47,802 bases of DNA, taken from the IMG/VR virus record IMGVR_UViG_3300031834_000009, positions 1-47,802 of that record. One strand, 5' to 3'. The notes under the pieces were generated by a model that saw nothing but the letters and a program-made list of their open reading frames with translations, had not been told where the DNA came from and made no database searches. Source of the DNA: a virus. The position numbers were made by a program, and so were the translations under genes. Below, one piece after another: positions 13,609 through 21,787 of this stretch (position 1 is the first letter of the stretch; each line of letters starts with the position of its first letter).

Positions 13609-14294
13609 TGCACATGCCTAGCGGCCGATGGATCGACCTCAATAATATAAAACCAACCGATATTTGTCTCGAGGATATTGCGCACTGTCTTGCAGGCATC
13701 ATTCGTTGGGGCGGTTGTACTACTCGGTGGGAGACCGATGAGGATCATTGTTTGTTTTGTGAAGCCCTGTTAGATCATGCTGTTAAGGTATTAAATGATA
13801 CACTCCCACGAAAGGCGGATCCCATCGGAGACCTCTGTGATAACAGCGCAGAATCCCTAAACGCCTGCGTGAGTTTGCTAAATCTAACGCACCTATCGCC
13901 CCGACTACGACTCTTAGTAATCCTCCATGATGCACACGAAGCCTACGTGGGTGATATACGCCGACCTACAACGGTGGCCTTAGGGATTGAAAAAGTAGTA
14001 GTTGCCGCTAAATTGCGGGTGGATAATGCAATTTATGCGCATCTAAATCTTGCGCCTCCGGATAAGGCAGAGCGCGAGATCATTCATTATATTGATGACT
14101 GGGCCTTAAAACTAGAGGCTCTCTGGTACATGCACCCTAATGTATTCAAAACAGGACACAAGGTGCCTGAGGTAGTTGCTTCGGAAATGCCACCATGGCA
14201 TGGGGTTACGACGCATATTTTCGCTAAGGTGCCCGGCAGCGCTTGGCTCAACCGTGTAAGGAGTCTTCTCGATGCCTGCAATCTATCGACCTGA
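13608..14294 (+). CDS. HD-domain phosphohydrolase, YfbR-like
   Basis: A 228-residue HD protein. The first metal histidine is H47 in TDEDHCLF, the HD pair is H107-D108 in LHDAHEAYVGD with E111, and a later conserved acidic segment IDDWALKLEA sits near 163. The HDxxE-YxGD order matches YfbR-type 5'-deoxynucleotidases, which dephosphorylate dNMPs. The start overlaps the previous stop as TAATG, and the 3' end overlaps the ligase by 23 nt. It likely tunes dNMP levels for the ThyX-like and kinase enzymes. Confidence 0.8.
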   Translation: MHMPSGRWIDLNNIKPTDICLEDIAHCLAGIIRWGGCTTRWETDEDHCLFCEALLDHAVKVLNDTLPRKADPIGDLCDNSAESLNACVSLLNLTHLSPRLRLLVILHDAHEAYVGDIRRPTTVALGIEKVVVAAKLRVDNAIYAHLNLAPPDKAEREIIHYIDDWALKLEALWYMHPNVFKTGHKVPEVVASEMPPWHGVTTHIFAKVPGSAWLNRVRSLLDACNLST

Positions 14295-15105
14295 AGGCAT
14301 ATATAATCCATCCAGGGTGGATGCGGAAGTTTTATATCTTGAGCCTAAACTCGATGGCCAATTTTTCAGGCTCATCGTGAATAGCCCACAAGATGTGTGC
14401 GCCCACGGTCATACTGTTTCTACTACTACCGGAGAATATACATATCTATCCGAGGCCCTGGCACAACGCTTGAATGGAGACCTAGGGCTTTTACCTAAGG
14501 GCACCATCGTGGAGGGTGAACTCGTTTGGCCTGAACATGAGGCTGCGGAGGTTATTACGGCGATCAAGCAATTTCCGCATAAATTGCGGTTTATGCCCTT
14601 TACCTGCCCTATGTGGGCGGGCGAGGACCTATCTGCAAAATTATATTTACAAGGGCGCGCACGAGTAGGTAGCAATTTTCCTCTACCTGACTGTTATGTT
14701 GCACAGCCAAAACCTTCGCTCGAACAATTAGCCGCCATTCATCACCGTTATTGGCCTGCTGCTGAAGGCATCGTCTTTAAACAGTATTGGTACGCCAACT
14801 GGTGGAAGTGGAAGCCTGTTCAAACTGTGGACCTCGTGGTGATGGGTTTCACCGTGGGCACCGCAGGCAAGTGGGATCGTCGACCCAATGCAATGGTTCT
14901 AGCTACGGGGGCAGGTACGCCTGCGGGGCGCTGCGGTAACATGAATGATGTAGCGCGCTGTGAAATTCCGCAACACGTGGGCGAGGTGGTGGAGGTGGCT
15001 TTCGACAAGATCACCGTGGATAATAAACTGCGATTTCCGCGCTTTGTACGTTGGCGTCCCGATAAGGAGGCGAACGAGTGCAAGGAATTATGCGAACAAA
15101 TATGA
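14272..15105 (+). CDS. ATP-dependent DNA ligase
   Basis: A compact 277-residue ligase with motif I EPKLDG (catalytic lysine K26), motif IV-like EGELVWP at 81-87, EGIVFKQ at 165-171 and motif V WWKWKP near 177-182, then a small OB-fold-like region with VVEVAFDKITVDNKLRFP. It has the nucleotidyltransferase and OB domains only, the minimal form used by phages to seal nicks. It begins inside the HD gene's 3' end. Confidence 0.9.
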   Translation: MPAIYRPEGIYNPSRVDAEVLYLEPKLDGQFFRLIVNSPQDVCAHGHTVSTTTGEYTYLSEALAQRLNGDLGLLPKGTIVEGELVWPEHEAAEVITAIKQFPHKLRFMPFTCPMWAGEDLSAKLYLQGRARVGSNFPLPDCYVAQPKPSLEQLAAIHHRYWPAAEGIVFKQYWYANWWKWKPVQTVDLVVMGFTVGTAGKWDRRPNAMVLATGAGTPAGRCGNMNDVARCEIPQHVGEVVEVAFDKITVDNKLRFPRFVRWRPDKEANECKELCEQI

Positions 15106-15350
15106 AAAAGTTAACCTTTATACTGCCCCATCTAAGTAGGTATCTAGGCCTCTACCTACCGTTACTTAATACTACTTGCGGGCCTTGGTTACTAATAGGC
15201 GGTAGTATTTATCTATTGACTGGGTCGGAGGGACCAATATACAGCCTTGAATTAGTATTCTTACACAGAGGCGGGCACCAATATAAGCAGGCTAATTGGC
15301 GCGCCCTTGTAGAATATATTTGGGATAATCACCTATGCGACCAATCGTAA
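15102..15350 (+). CDS. Hypothetical hydrophobic protein (82 aa)
   Basis: The ATG overlaps the ligase TGA (ATGA). The N-terminal 45 residues are hydrophobic (LTFILPHLSRYLGLYLPLL, WLLIGGSIYLL) and could form one or two membrane segments, though repeated prolines and a basic C-terminus also fit a small soluble fold. No family is recognised. Confidence 0.55.
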   Translation: MKKLTFILPHLSRYLGLYLPLLNTTCGPWLLIGGSIYLLTGSEGPIYSLELVFLHRGGHQYKQANWRALVEYIWDNHLCDQS

Positions 15351-15544
15351 GACTTCGCGTGAGTGGCAGCCTTCATCCCGCAGGCGGCGGATTCTTGACC
15401 CTTGCGGGTACCGTTCAGGGCGTCGCGCCAGATCTGGAACCGCGCATCCGTAAAGCCGTGGCCTGGTTCGAACTTAAACTTCAGGAGAAAATAAATGCCG
15501 CAACCCGAGAGCAAGCTAATTCTAGCCTTTCGAAAGATAGTTGA
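15335..15544 (+). CDS. Hypothetical small protein (69 aa)
   Basis: Overlaps the previous gene by 16 nt and the nuclease gene by 50 nt. The sequence is basic at the N-terminus with a helical C-terminus (AVAWFELKLQEKINAATREQ). No ribosome-binding site stands out and no motif is visible, so the call rests on reading-frame continuity in a tightly packed operon. Confidence 0.4.
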   Translation: MRPIVRLRVSGSLHPAGGGFLTLAGTVQGVAPDLEPRIRKAVAWFELKLQEKINAATREQANSSLSKDS

Positions 15545-15875
15545 ACCACTGCCTTATCATTGGGATGGTGAGAAACTACATGGCGGACTCTATCAGAGTG
15601 GCTTACCCGATACTGTATGGACGCGGCCCGACGGTAAGCAAATTTGGATAGAGTTTAAGGTGGCCCCGAAATGGCGGGTTGAATTACTACAGGGCAGACA
15701 ACGCTTAATCTGCTTGCGCTGGGCAACACGCGGGGTACCGGTCTATGTATTGGGTCAGGATATCACGGGAGGCTGGCTCATGGACCTACGAATTTTTGTG
15801 GCCAATCCGAATATTCTATCGCTAATAACCACGGGGTATTCCTGGCTACTCGATTTGGTTCATTACATAGAATGA
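15495..15875 (+). CDS. PD-(D/E)xK nuclease, VRR-NUC-like
   Basis: A 126-residue protein behind CAGGAGAAAATAA. The core GLPDTVW...WIEFKV gives D39, E53 and K55, the PD-(D/E)xK catalytic triad, followed by Q67 in LLQGRQRL and a VPVYVLG strand, as in VRR-NUC and Holliday-junction-resolvase-like phage nucleases. It probably cleaves branched DNA in replication or packaging. It is the last rightward gene before the strand switch, ending 10 nt from the convergent leftward gene. Confidence 0.8.
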   Translation: MPQPESKLILAFRKIVEPLPYHWDGEKLHGGLYQSGLPDTVWTRPDGKQIWIEFKVAPKWRVELLQGRQRLICLRWATRGVPVYVLGQDITGGWLMDLRIFVANPNILSLITTGYSWLLDLVHYIE

Positions 15876-15885
15876 GCGGCGGTGG

Positions 15886-16212
15886 TCAGGCGCCGCTCGA
15901 AATATCCAGGGAGGAGAACTTGAGGGCCCTGGATTTCATCCGCCAATGGCCCTCCGGACAGGGCCACTGGATATTTAACATAAGTTTTCCACCGCAATGG
16001 GCACAGGATACATTCGGACAGCCCCGTTTCATGCACCTATTGCATAATACTAACGCCTCAGGCGGTATAATCCACGTTATAGGTCCGTCGTGCGGGCACT
16101 TATCTGGCATTATGTAGGCCTTCGCCATATGCGCCCGCCATGTCACATTATTTCGGCAGGCGTTGCAGTGTGCCCGGCTATGGCAATGTGGCGAGAAGGC
16201 CCATTCGCGCAT
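15886..16212 (-). CDS. Cysteine-rich virion-region protein (108 aa), last gene of the structural operon
   Basis: The leftward frame encodes ten cysteines in regular pairs (CHSRAHCNAC, CPHDG, LCNRCMKRGCPNVSCAHC, CPEG), a pattern very unlikely for a chance frame. It fits zinc- or disulfide-rich proteins at the ends of phage tail operons. Its start is 4 nt after the upstream stop at 16217. The overlapping rightward frame 15872-16117 is treated as a shadow. Function unknown; tail tip or virion accessory is inferred from place. Confidence 0.65.
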   Translation of the reverse strand: MREWAFSPHCHSRAHCNACRNNVTWRAHMAKAYIMPDKCPHDGPITWIIPPEALVLCNRCMKRGCPNVSCAHCGGKLMLNIQWPCPEGHWRMKSRALKFSSLDISSGA

Positions 16213-16216
16213 GTTA

Positions 16217-16864
16217 TCACACTGGAGTTACCGTTGCTGTTCCATTAGCGCCTATAGGGAATGTGTGCTCATTATCTTCATAGCACGGTCCATAGTCATT
16301 TGTAAAGACTAAAACACTGGAGCAATCATTCTCGGGCTCGCCCGTGAGAAGATCATAAAAGAAATGGGAGCCGCTTAACTCGCGTATCACCAACTCCCAA
16401 AAAGTGTCCCTTTTGAGGATGATCTCGCAGGCCCTTTCGGATGAGGATATGTAAGAGCCCGCGCATTCGTTCGGTGGATCATAACTCGCGATAGTTAAGG
16501 TATGGGTTAAATTAAAGGTAGCTCGCCACCAACAGGTTTTGCCCGGTCCTTCATTTGTAATACGGGTTAGTGTAATGGGCGCACTAAGAAATCCATCCGG
16601 GTCTGAATGTAAACCCGCCGTTCCATAAACTATGTAGTGGCAGCAAAACTCGAACCCACTCAATACCAATTCCATTGTCTCAGGGGTGGTACCTGGATCG
16701 CACAGCCAACAATCACAGCAATTAACACAATTTCCATCCGTATCAAAAACGCGACCCTTACCTTCAGCGTCTACCCCGCGCTTGCCGTCCCCCTGAACCA
16801 CCGCCTTGCCAAAGCGCCAATGACTCATATCATTCAGTTCCGTAACAGGCCACTTGATCCACAA
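16217..16864 (-). CDS. Putative minor tail protein, cysteine-rich (215 aa)
   Basis: A 215-residue beta-rich protein with many cysteines (CVNCCDCWLC near the N-terminus and further single cysteines), suggesting metal binding or disulfides. It overlaps the preceding gene by 35 nt and lies downstream of the tape measure, where tail-tip and baseplate-hub proteins are normally encoded. No specific family is recognised. Confidence 0.6.
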   Translation of the reverse strand: MWIKWPVTELNDMSHWRFGKAVVQGDGKRGVDAEGKGRVFDTDGNCVNCCDCWLCDPGTTPETMELVLSGFEFCCHYIVYGTAGLHSDPDGFLSAPITLTRITNEGPGKTCWWRATFNLTHTLTIASYDPPNECAGSYISSSERACEIILKRDTFWELVIRELSGSHFFYDLLTGEPENDCSSVLVFTNDYGPCYEDNEHTFPIGANGTATVTPV

Positions 16865-17306
16865 CTTCGTTTATCCAGCCCAGCACTAAAGCACCATCCC
16901 GATCATAGTGCGCGTAGCCGAATGTAGCCTTAATCATTACACCGACGGTTGGCCGCCGCCACATGTGTGGCGAAGCCGTAGGATTGACCGCCGTAAGTAG
17001 AGCAGCCTGCGTACCAGGTGCCATGCCATGCTTAACATCGTAGGTCCAAGAGGCTGCTGCAATATCGGTTCCTTGAGAACCGCCCACCTGTGTAAGCAGG
17101 ACAGGGAATACAAGATGTATTGAACGCGGAATGCGGCGCTGTATCGCAGGCACATTTAATTGAATACTGGTACCGCCGGCACCTTTGTTAAGACCAATGC
17201 CGGCCTCATCCCCTTGCAGTGTTGCAAGTTCGCCGTCATGGCGCACTAATGTATTAAGTTTTGCGCGCGCCCGTCGTGAACCGCCCTTAAATTGCTCAAT
17301 AGCCAT
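16830..17306 (-). CDS. Putative tail-tip structural protein (158 aa)
   Basis: A basic N-terminus (GGSRRARAKLNTLV) is followed by a beta-rich body with no catalytic motif. Start and stop overlap or abut both neighbours. Position after the tape measure and the 303-residue tail protein supports a distal tail or tip role; no sequence family can be named. Confidence 0.55.
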   Translation of the reverse strand: MAIEQFKGGSRRARAKLNTLVRHDGELATLQGDEAGIGLNKGAGGTSIQLNVPAIQRRIPRSIHLVFPVLLTQVGGSQGTDIAAASWTYDVKHGMAPGTQAALLTAVNPTASPHMWRRPTVGVMIKATFGYAHYDRDGALVLGWINEVVDQVACYGTE

Positions 17307-18217
17307 TAGTTTATACCTTGTGCGGCGGGCGTATCCCCTACGACAACCCGTAATTGTGGAAAAGCCACAGCCTGAGGTATTTTAACCTGAACAATGCCCG
17401 TGCCCTTTACTAAATCCGACGGCGGCTGGCCCGTATCAGGGTTAATAAATACAGCATAAGGATCCCAAGTAGCCTCACGGTATTGGAGGGTCAATGCGGC
17501 ATTAAATGTTAAATCTCCGTCACTGCTGGTGGCTAGAAACTTTGTTACCATCCAGGTTCGGGCCGCCCCATTGATGCGCATAAACTCATACGTCGCATCA
17601 TTTACCTTCCCTACCAGCGCCGCTAGACAGGCCACGTAATGGTGAATATCGTTCGTATAGTTTAAGCCCGGTCCGGTGGTAATGTTAGATACAACAGGTA
17701 TTGTAATAGGTCCAAATACCCGTAACGTAGCTGTAATAGGAAACTTAACCGTAAAGGCGGGTTCCCAGGTAGGCCGATGCATTAAACCGCCCTGGCGGTG
17801 CGTCTTGCCAGCCTTTGCCGGATCTAAAAGGTAACCCGCAGGATAGGCATATTCCGTATAAACGGATGTCCCCGTATAATCCAGATTGGTGTCCACTTGA
17901 CTCAAGGCGCTATCTACATCGACGGAGATTGCGGGCAATCCCTTATATACGACGCGCACCCGCACCGTAGTTTGGTTAACCAATTCCGGGATAAACTGCT
18001 CCAAATAGGTGGGCACCGTTACGTAGGAGCAGGGCGAACCGCGCTGGCCAATGAACGTCGACACAGCCGCAACAGCATCATTAAGTATATTCACGTCGGG
18101 CCGCCCCTGGGCAGACGTTAACCCAGTGACTAGAGCTACTCGCGTAATAGCATAGCCACTCTGGATGTGCCGGACCGCCTCGGCACCATTAAATAAATTC
18201 CAAGTTACTGTGCTCAT
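17306..18217 (-). CDS. Putative tail protein downstream of the tape measure (303 aa)
   Basis: A beta-rich 303-residue protein. Its start overlaps the tape-measure stop by 4 nt. In siphoviruses the gene right after the tape measure usually encodes the distal tail protein, which sets the tail end and anchors fibres. The sequence shows long Thr/Val-rich strands and no enzyme motif. The role is inferred from gene order. Confidence 0.6.
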   Translation of the reverse strand: MSTVTWNLFNGAEAVRHIQSGYAITRVALVTGLTSAQGRPDVNILNDAVAAVSTFIGQRGSPCSYVTVPTYLEQFIPELVNQTTVRVRVVYKGLPAISVDVDSALSQVDTNLDYTGTSVYTEYAYPAGYLLDPAKAGKTHRQGGLMHRPTWEPAFTVKFPITATLRVFGPITIPVVSNITTGPGLNYTNDIHHYVACLAALVGKVNDATYEFMRINGAARTWMVTKFLATSSDGDLTFNAALTLQYREATWDPYAVFINPDTGQPPSDLVKGTGIVQVKIPQAVAFPQLRVVVGDTPAAQGIN

Positions 18218-19716
18218 TCTAGGGCCCCTTCATCCATACCTAAACGGTTAATCCCATCCCTAATCTCGAAGAGCGTATCTAATTTCTTTCCGTTCTCCCG
18301 TGTAGCATCCAAGAGATTTTTCGCGGGATCATCGGGCGAGAGCCAACTGAAATCTATCTGACCTCCCTCAAAAACCTTAAATTGCTCCGCGTGTTTTCCC
18401 ACACCTTTAGTAGTCTTACCGATATAAGGCGGCGCTTCAAATGGGCTTAAAGCCAAATTCTTTAAGGCTGTGAAGGTATCCATGAGACTCTTATAACGAG
18501 ACTCAATTTTAGCCTCCATGGGCCGTTCAAGTTTATCAATGGCTTGTTGCAAGGCATTAAGTTCACCCATATACTCATACCAGATCTTCGAACCTGGTAT
18601 TGTAAAGGCCGCTGGAATAGCAGTGACTAGGTAGGTAATCTTATGGTGAAGGGCCTCCTGTAAATCACTAAGGTGCTCCAGAGCTACGCTCACTATGGCA
18701 CAGGCACGCGCCACCGCAGAACCAAAACTATCCCACGGACTAGTCGCTGTAACGGACTTAATGGCTTCCGTGGTTTTATCTATGATAGTCTTAACCGGCG
18801 TAAAGGCGCCTAATAAACCAGCCAAGCCATAGGCAATCGCCGCGAGGGCGGCTAAGGTCAACGCCGTGGAACTATTAAGAAACATAAATGCCGCAGCTAC
18901 AGCCTTAACCGCCACGGCAATACCGGGTAGTACGGGCAGTAATAATAGCAAGCCCGTTGTTACACCCAATAATTTTACCGCCAGCGTTTTATGTTCCTTT
19001 GCCCAGGCTTCAAGAATACCCAAACCTGTTGTGATAAATTGAATGAAGCGCGAGAGATAGGGTAACAGCGGGCTTAACCCATCCCGCAATAGGTTCATAA
19101 AAGACTGTCGCAGTATGCCTAGGTTTCTGGTTAACGTATCCGCCTGTGCCATTGCCCAGCCCGCTGCGGCCGCTTTCATTGCAAGGTTAAACTTTTCATG
19201 GGCATCCGTAGTGCGCCTTAAATCCGGCAGTCGTCGCTGGAGCATAAGAAAATATCCGACCTGTGCCTGTGTAACTGCAATTACGCCTTGTCTTAGGCTT
19301 GTATCTAAAACAACAGCTAAACCGCGCGCTGTTTTCATCATAGCCTCCATGGATTCCATGGGTGCCCCGTAACTAAGCGCCTGGCGCATGGCGTGCAGAT
19401 ATTCAGCCATATCTATACCTGTGAGTTCAGATAGGCGGCGCGCCATATTAGTTAGTTTAGCTGTATTATTAGTGACCTCCTGCCCTGTTAACTGCAAACC
19501 AATTCTAACCTGCTGGATACCTTTCTCCACCTCCATTAAACTGCGCAATAGATAGCCGGCACTTAAGGCCCCAGCTAGGCGCAGTAATGTACCACGAAGT
19601 TGGTCAAACACCGTGGAGAGGGTTCGAGCGGTAGATTGCGCCGTGGCCATGGCGGATTTATACTGCGTATCGCGTGCAGTAATATCCGCATAGACTTCAG
19701 TTATCTTAAAACCCAT
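18214..19716 (-). CDS. Tape measure protein (500 aa)
   Basis: The longest tail gene, starting 2 nt after the tail-chaperone gene. It has a helical N-terminus (SAMATAQSTARTLSTVFDQL), long helices through the middle and two strongly hydrophobic segments (LLGVTTGLLLLLPVLPGIAVAVKAV and LTLAALAAIAYGLAGLLGAF, near residues 250-310), as usual for tape measures that insert into the host membrane. The length is short for the family. At roughly 0.15 nm per residue the tail would be near 75 nm, a known rule of thumb rather than a measurement. Confidence 0.85.
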   Translation of the reverse strand: MGFKITEVYADITARDTQYKSAMATAQSTARTLSTVFDQLRGTLLRLAGALSAGYLLRSLMEVEKGIQQVRIGLQLTGQEVTNNTAKLTNMARRLSELTGIDMAEYLHAMRQALSYGAPMESMEAMMKTARGLAVVLDTSLRQGVIAVTQAQVGYFLMLQRRLPDLRRTTDAHEKFNLAMKAAAAGWAMAQADTLTRNLGILRQSFMNLLRDGLSPLLPYLSRFIQFITTGLGILEAWAKEHKTLAVKLLGVTTGLLLLLPVLPGIAVAVKAVAAAFMFLNSSTALTLAALAAIAYGLAGLLGAFTPVKTIIDKTTEAIKSVTATSPWDSFGSAVARACAIVSVALEHLSDLQEALHHKITYLVTAIPAAFTIPGSKIWYEYMGELNALQQAIDKLERPMEAKIESRYKSLMDTFTALKNLALSPFEAPPYIGKTTKGVGKHAEQFKVFEGGQIDFSWLSPDDPAKNLLDATRENGKKLDTLFEIRDGINRLGMDEGALE

Positions 19717-19718
19717 GT

Positions 19719-19952
19719 TTAAGTTTCCAAACCATGTTCTCGACGAATCTTATGAAATAAATTAGCCTGGCCCTCAGAACCCATAGGAACACCACCCGAA
19801 AACTCACTCTCAGGCCTAAGGTAATACCATAATTGTGGCAGGGTCAGGTCACTGATTTGCGCCGGCGTCCAGCCATAATTCTCTGAAAGGGCTCTAAAAA
19901 GTTTTATCCACGCAGTATCCTCATCCTCCTCAGGGGATTCCGCGTGGTTCAT
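19719..19952 (-). CDS. Tail assembly chaperone, downstream frame (GT-type extension)
   Basis: Encodes 77 residues from an ATG overlapping the preceding stop (ATGA). It sits directly between the first chaperone gene and the tape measure, the classic place of lambda gpT-like extensions. It lies in the -1 frame relative to the upstream gene just after a slippery heptamer, so its main product is probably the 217-residue fusion and not a separate protein. Contains WTPAQISDLTLPQLWYYL, typical of T-type domains. Confidence 0.8.
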   Translation of the reverse strand: MNHAESPEEDEDTAWIKLFRALSENYGWTPAQISDLTLPQLWYYLRPESEFSGGVPMGSEGQANLFHKIRREHGLET

Positions 19953-20371
19953 CCGTTTTTTAAGGCACCTTCAACCTCGTTTAGGGTCTTCGCAGCCTGA
20001 AAAATCACGGCTTGCACGGTGGGATCCTCTAACATTTCCGTGATTAACTCCTGCGTGATATTGGGATGTTTCCGGCAGAGGGAGAGCCGGGCTAACTCCA
20101 CCGCGGGTTCAGGATCCTGCATAAAATCCGTTTCTAGCGGGTGTTTACAGGCCTTGGTTGCCTCATCCCAAAGAATCCTTATATGTTCCGCCGGAGCATC
20201 AACCTTAAGCATCAGCGCTGCATCCTTCTGGGCTTGCTCCAGGATGTAACGCTTAACAAAAGCCCTGGCCTGAGCAAGTTCGCGCAAACCAAGCGGGGCT
20301 AGTTCATAAGTTACGCCCTTAAAGACTAGGATTTTGGGCGCAGCAGTTAACTTTTCTAGAATTGGATCCAT
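19949..20371 (-). CDS. Tail assembly chaperone (G-type)
   Basis: A 140-residue helical protein starting MDPILEKLTAAPKILVFKGVTYELAPLGLRELAQ, the pattern of phage tail assembly chaperones that bind tape measure and tube protein. It starts behind AAGGAGAACATC. Gene order tube protein, G, GT, tape measure is canonical. Its 3' end carries the -1 frameshift signal that yields the longer GT form. Confidence 0.8.
   Translation of the reverse strand: MDPILEKLTAAPKILVFKGVTYELAPLGLRELAQARAFVKRYILEQAQKDAALMLKVDAPAEHIRILWDEATKACKHPLETDFMQDPEPAVELARLSLCRKHPNITQELITEMLEDPTVQAVIFQAAKTLNEVEGALKNG
19955..19961 (-). promoter_or_regulatory. Programmed -1 ribosomal frameshift site A AAA AAC
   Basis: On the minus strand the upstream chaperone ends GCC TTA AAA AAC GGA TGA. 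The heptamer A AAA AAC (19961 to 19955) is a textbook X XXY YYZ slippery sequence in the correct phase. A -1 slip gives CGG ATG AAC CAC, entering the frame of 19719-19952 two codons before the zero-frame stop. The fusion would be 139 + 1 + 77 = 217 residues. Confidence 0.85.
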
Positions 20372-20391
20372 GATGTTCTCCTTAAGCTGAA

Positions 20392-20799
20392 TTAAACAGG
20401 CATCGTAAAGATGCCATTGACCAAGAAATCACACTGGTAACTAATCTTACCCTTTACCTCGCTAACGATTGGGACACTCGTGATGCTGGCCTTCGGAATA
20501 TCCACATATTTGGAAGCATCCAGATACAGTTTCAGGGCCACCGAAGCACCAATATTGATGGAAGGCGATACTAGGGCAAAGGGACTTAGGACGTCAAAGT
20601 CCGCCTTAAAATTGCCCTTGCCACCAATAGTGGTGAGTACATGGGATTCATACACCTGACCTCGGACCACGACATAATCGCCGGTATTCGTCGTATCTTC
20701 GGTCTTAGCGTCCGCGGTGAATTCCCAACTCTTCACATGAAGAGTCGCGGAACCTGCCTTAACGACGCCTAATTGTCCACTCAGAAATTGTTGTGCCAT
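20392..20799 (-). CDS. Major tail tube protein
   Basis: A 135-residue beta-rich protein beginning MAQQFLSGQLGVV, with SWEFTADAKTEDTTNTGD and a GNFKADFDV strand. This is the usual look of small siphovirus tube proteins with a short beta-sandwich and a tube-forming hairpin. It lies just upstream of the chaperone pair, which is the expected place. Confidence 0.75.
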   Translation of the reverse strand: MAQQFLSGQLGVVKAGSATLHVKSWEFTADAKTEDTTNTGDYVVVRGQVYESHVLTTIGGKGNFKADFDVLSPFALVSPSINIGASVALKLYLDASKYVDIPKASITSVPIVSEVKGKISYQCDFLVNGIFTMPV

Positions 20800-20840
20800 A
20801 AATTAAGCCTCTCAAAAGGGTTAGAGTTTCAATCCTACGT

Positions 20841-21368
20841 TCAGGCGGATTCGCCAATAAATACCACATCATACTGCAAACCCAAACTACCGCTCAGATT
20901 TGTGATCTTGATACCATCCTTGCTCCCGCCTGCAAGCGTGCCCAAAAAGCCATCCGCAGAGTCACATGCAATCACCGCGATGCCACCCGCCGGAAGTAGT
21001 GGAATTGTCGGGCAATTATCAGGAGGCGTAGCCCCAGGTTCGATCTTCATAGTCGCGATAGTTGGCGATGCCAGCAGATCGGAGGTATTACGAATGATGA
21101 TGGCTTTAACCTTCGCGAGAGAAATGGTCCCGCCAAAACCATTAGTAAGAGCGCCCACCAGGTCCAATGTCTCATTCGCACTCGCATTTAGCGTGCGCCG
21201 ATCCGAGAACTGTTGATTCGCCGCGAGGGCACCAGTGCCAAAAACAAGAGCGAAAGCCTTGGAAAAGGACAAACTCTCCTGTGGCGTAGAAAGGTCAAGA
21301 GCTTTTTGCGACACCACCGCCAAGGACACATCCAAGCCTACCACCAAATTCGTGAGGTCTGTAGCCAT
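20841..21368 (-). CDS. Putative tail or virion structural protein (175 aa)
   Basis: The ATG at 21368 has CAGGAGATTGATC just upstream; a TTG two codons earlier is less likely. The Ala/Ser/Leu-rich beta-type protein lies between the tail terminator-like gene and the tube protein. It may be a second tube-like or tail-terminator protein. No family signature is recognised. Confidence 0.6.
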   Translation of the reverse strand: MATDLTNLVVGLDVSLAVVSQKALDLSTPQESLSFSKAFALVFGTGALAANQQFSDRRTLNASANETLDLVGALTNGFGGTISLAKVKAIIIRNTSDLLASPTIATMKIEPGATPPDNCPTIPLLPAGGIAVIACDSADGFLGTLAGGSKDGIKITNLSGSLGLQYDVVFIGESA

Positions 21369-21370
21369 GA

Positions 21371-21787
21371 TCAATCTCCTGGGTTATGCTGCACTAGAAA
21401 GTTAAAATCTATGATCGCTTGCCAGATTTCCTGGCCGGCGTCATCACGTTCGGGATCCTGCATTAAACTATCCGAGCCCTTATGACAATGTAACATCCGA
21501 CCCACTACCAGAGGTAAAGTCCTAGCGTGGAATAAGGTTTCCAGTCTTGCGCAAATTTTCGCAGCCTCGGCGGCACTGTAAGCATACGTAGCACAGCGCA
21601 AGGGCTGATACTCGGTAAAGGTATCGCCCGTATTTTCTTCTTGACCAAAAGAAGGCAATGTCGTTAAAATAATAAAAGGCATCTCCCTCAAGGCGGTTGC
21701 TGTTCCCCAATGGACTCCGCCTGCTAGGGCACCAGTTACAGTATCCTGCGTAATTCGATCCTTAAATGCCTTCAGTAAAGCGTTCAT
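21371..21787 (-). CDS. Putative tail terminator / neck protein (138 aa)
   Basis: The size, the N-terminal helix (MNALLKAFKDRI), a PFIILTTLPSF strand and a central YSAAEAAKICARLETLF helix fit the short tail-completion proteins that cap the tail in HK97-like phages. It follows the HK97 gp10-like gene with an ATGA overlap, the standard order. Confidence 0.6.
   Translation of the reverse strand: MNALLKAFKDRITQDTVTGALAGGVHWGTATALREMPFIILTTLPSFGQEENTGDTFTEYQPLRCATYAYSAAEAAKICARLETLFHARTLPLVVGRMLHCHKGSDSLMQDPERDDAGQEIWQAIIDFNFLVQHNPGD

Noticed and set aside
15872-16117. Rightward 81-aa frame overlapping the nuclease stop by ATGA
   Set aside because: It lies opposite a leftward frame (15886-16212) with ten regularly paired cysteines, which is far less likely by chance. 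Accepting the leftward gene gives a clean 10-nt convergent boundary. The rightward frame has no ribosome-binding site or motif.
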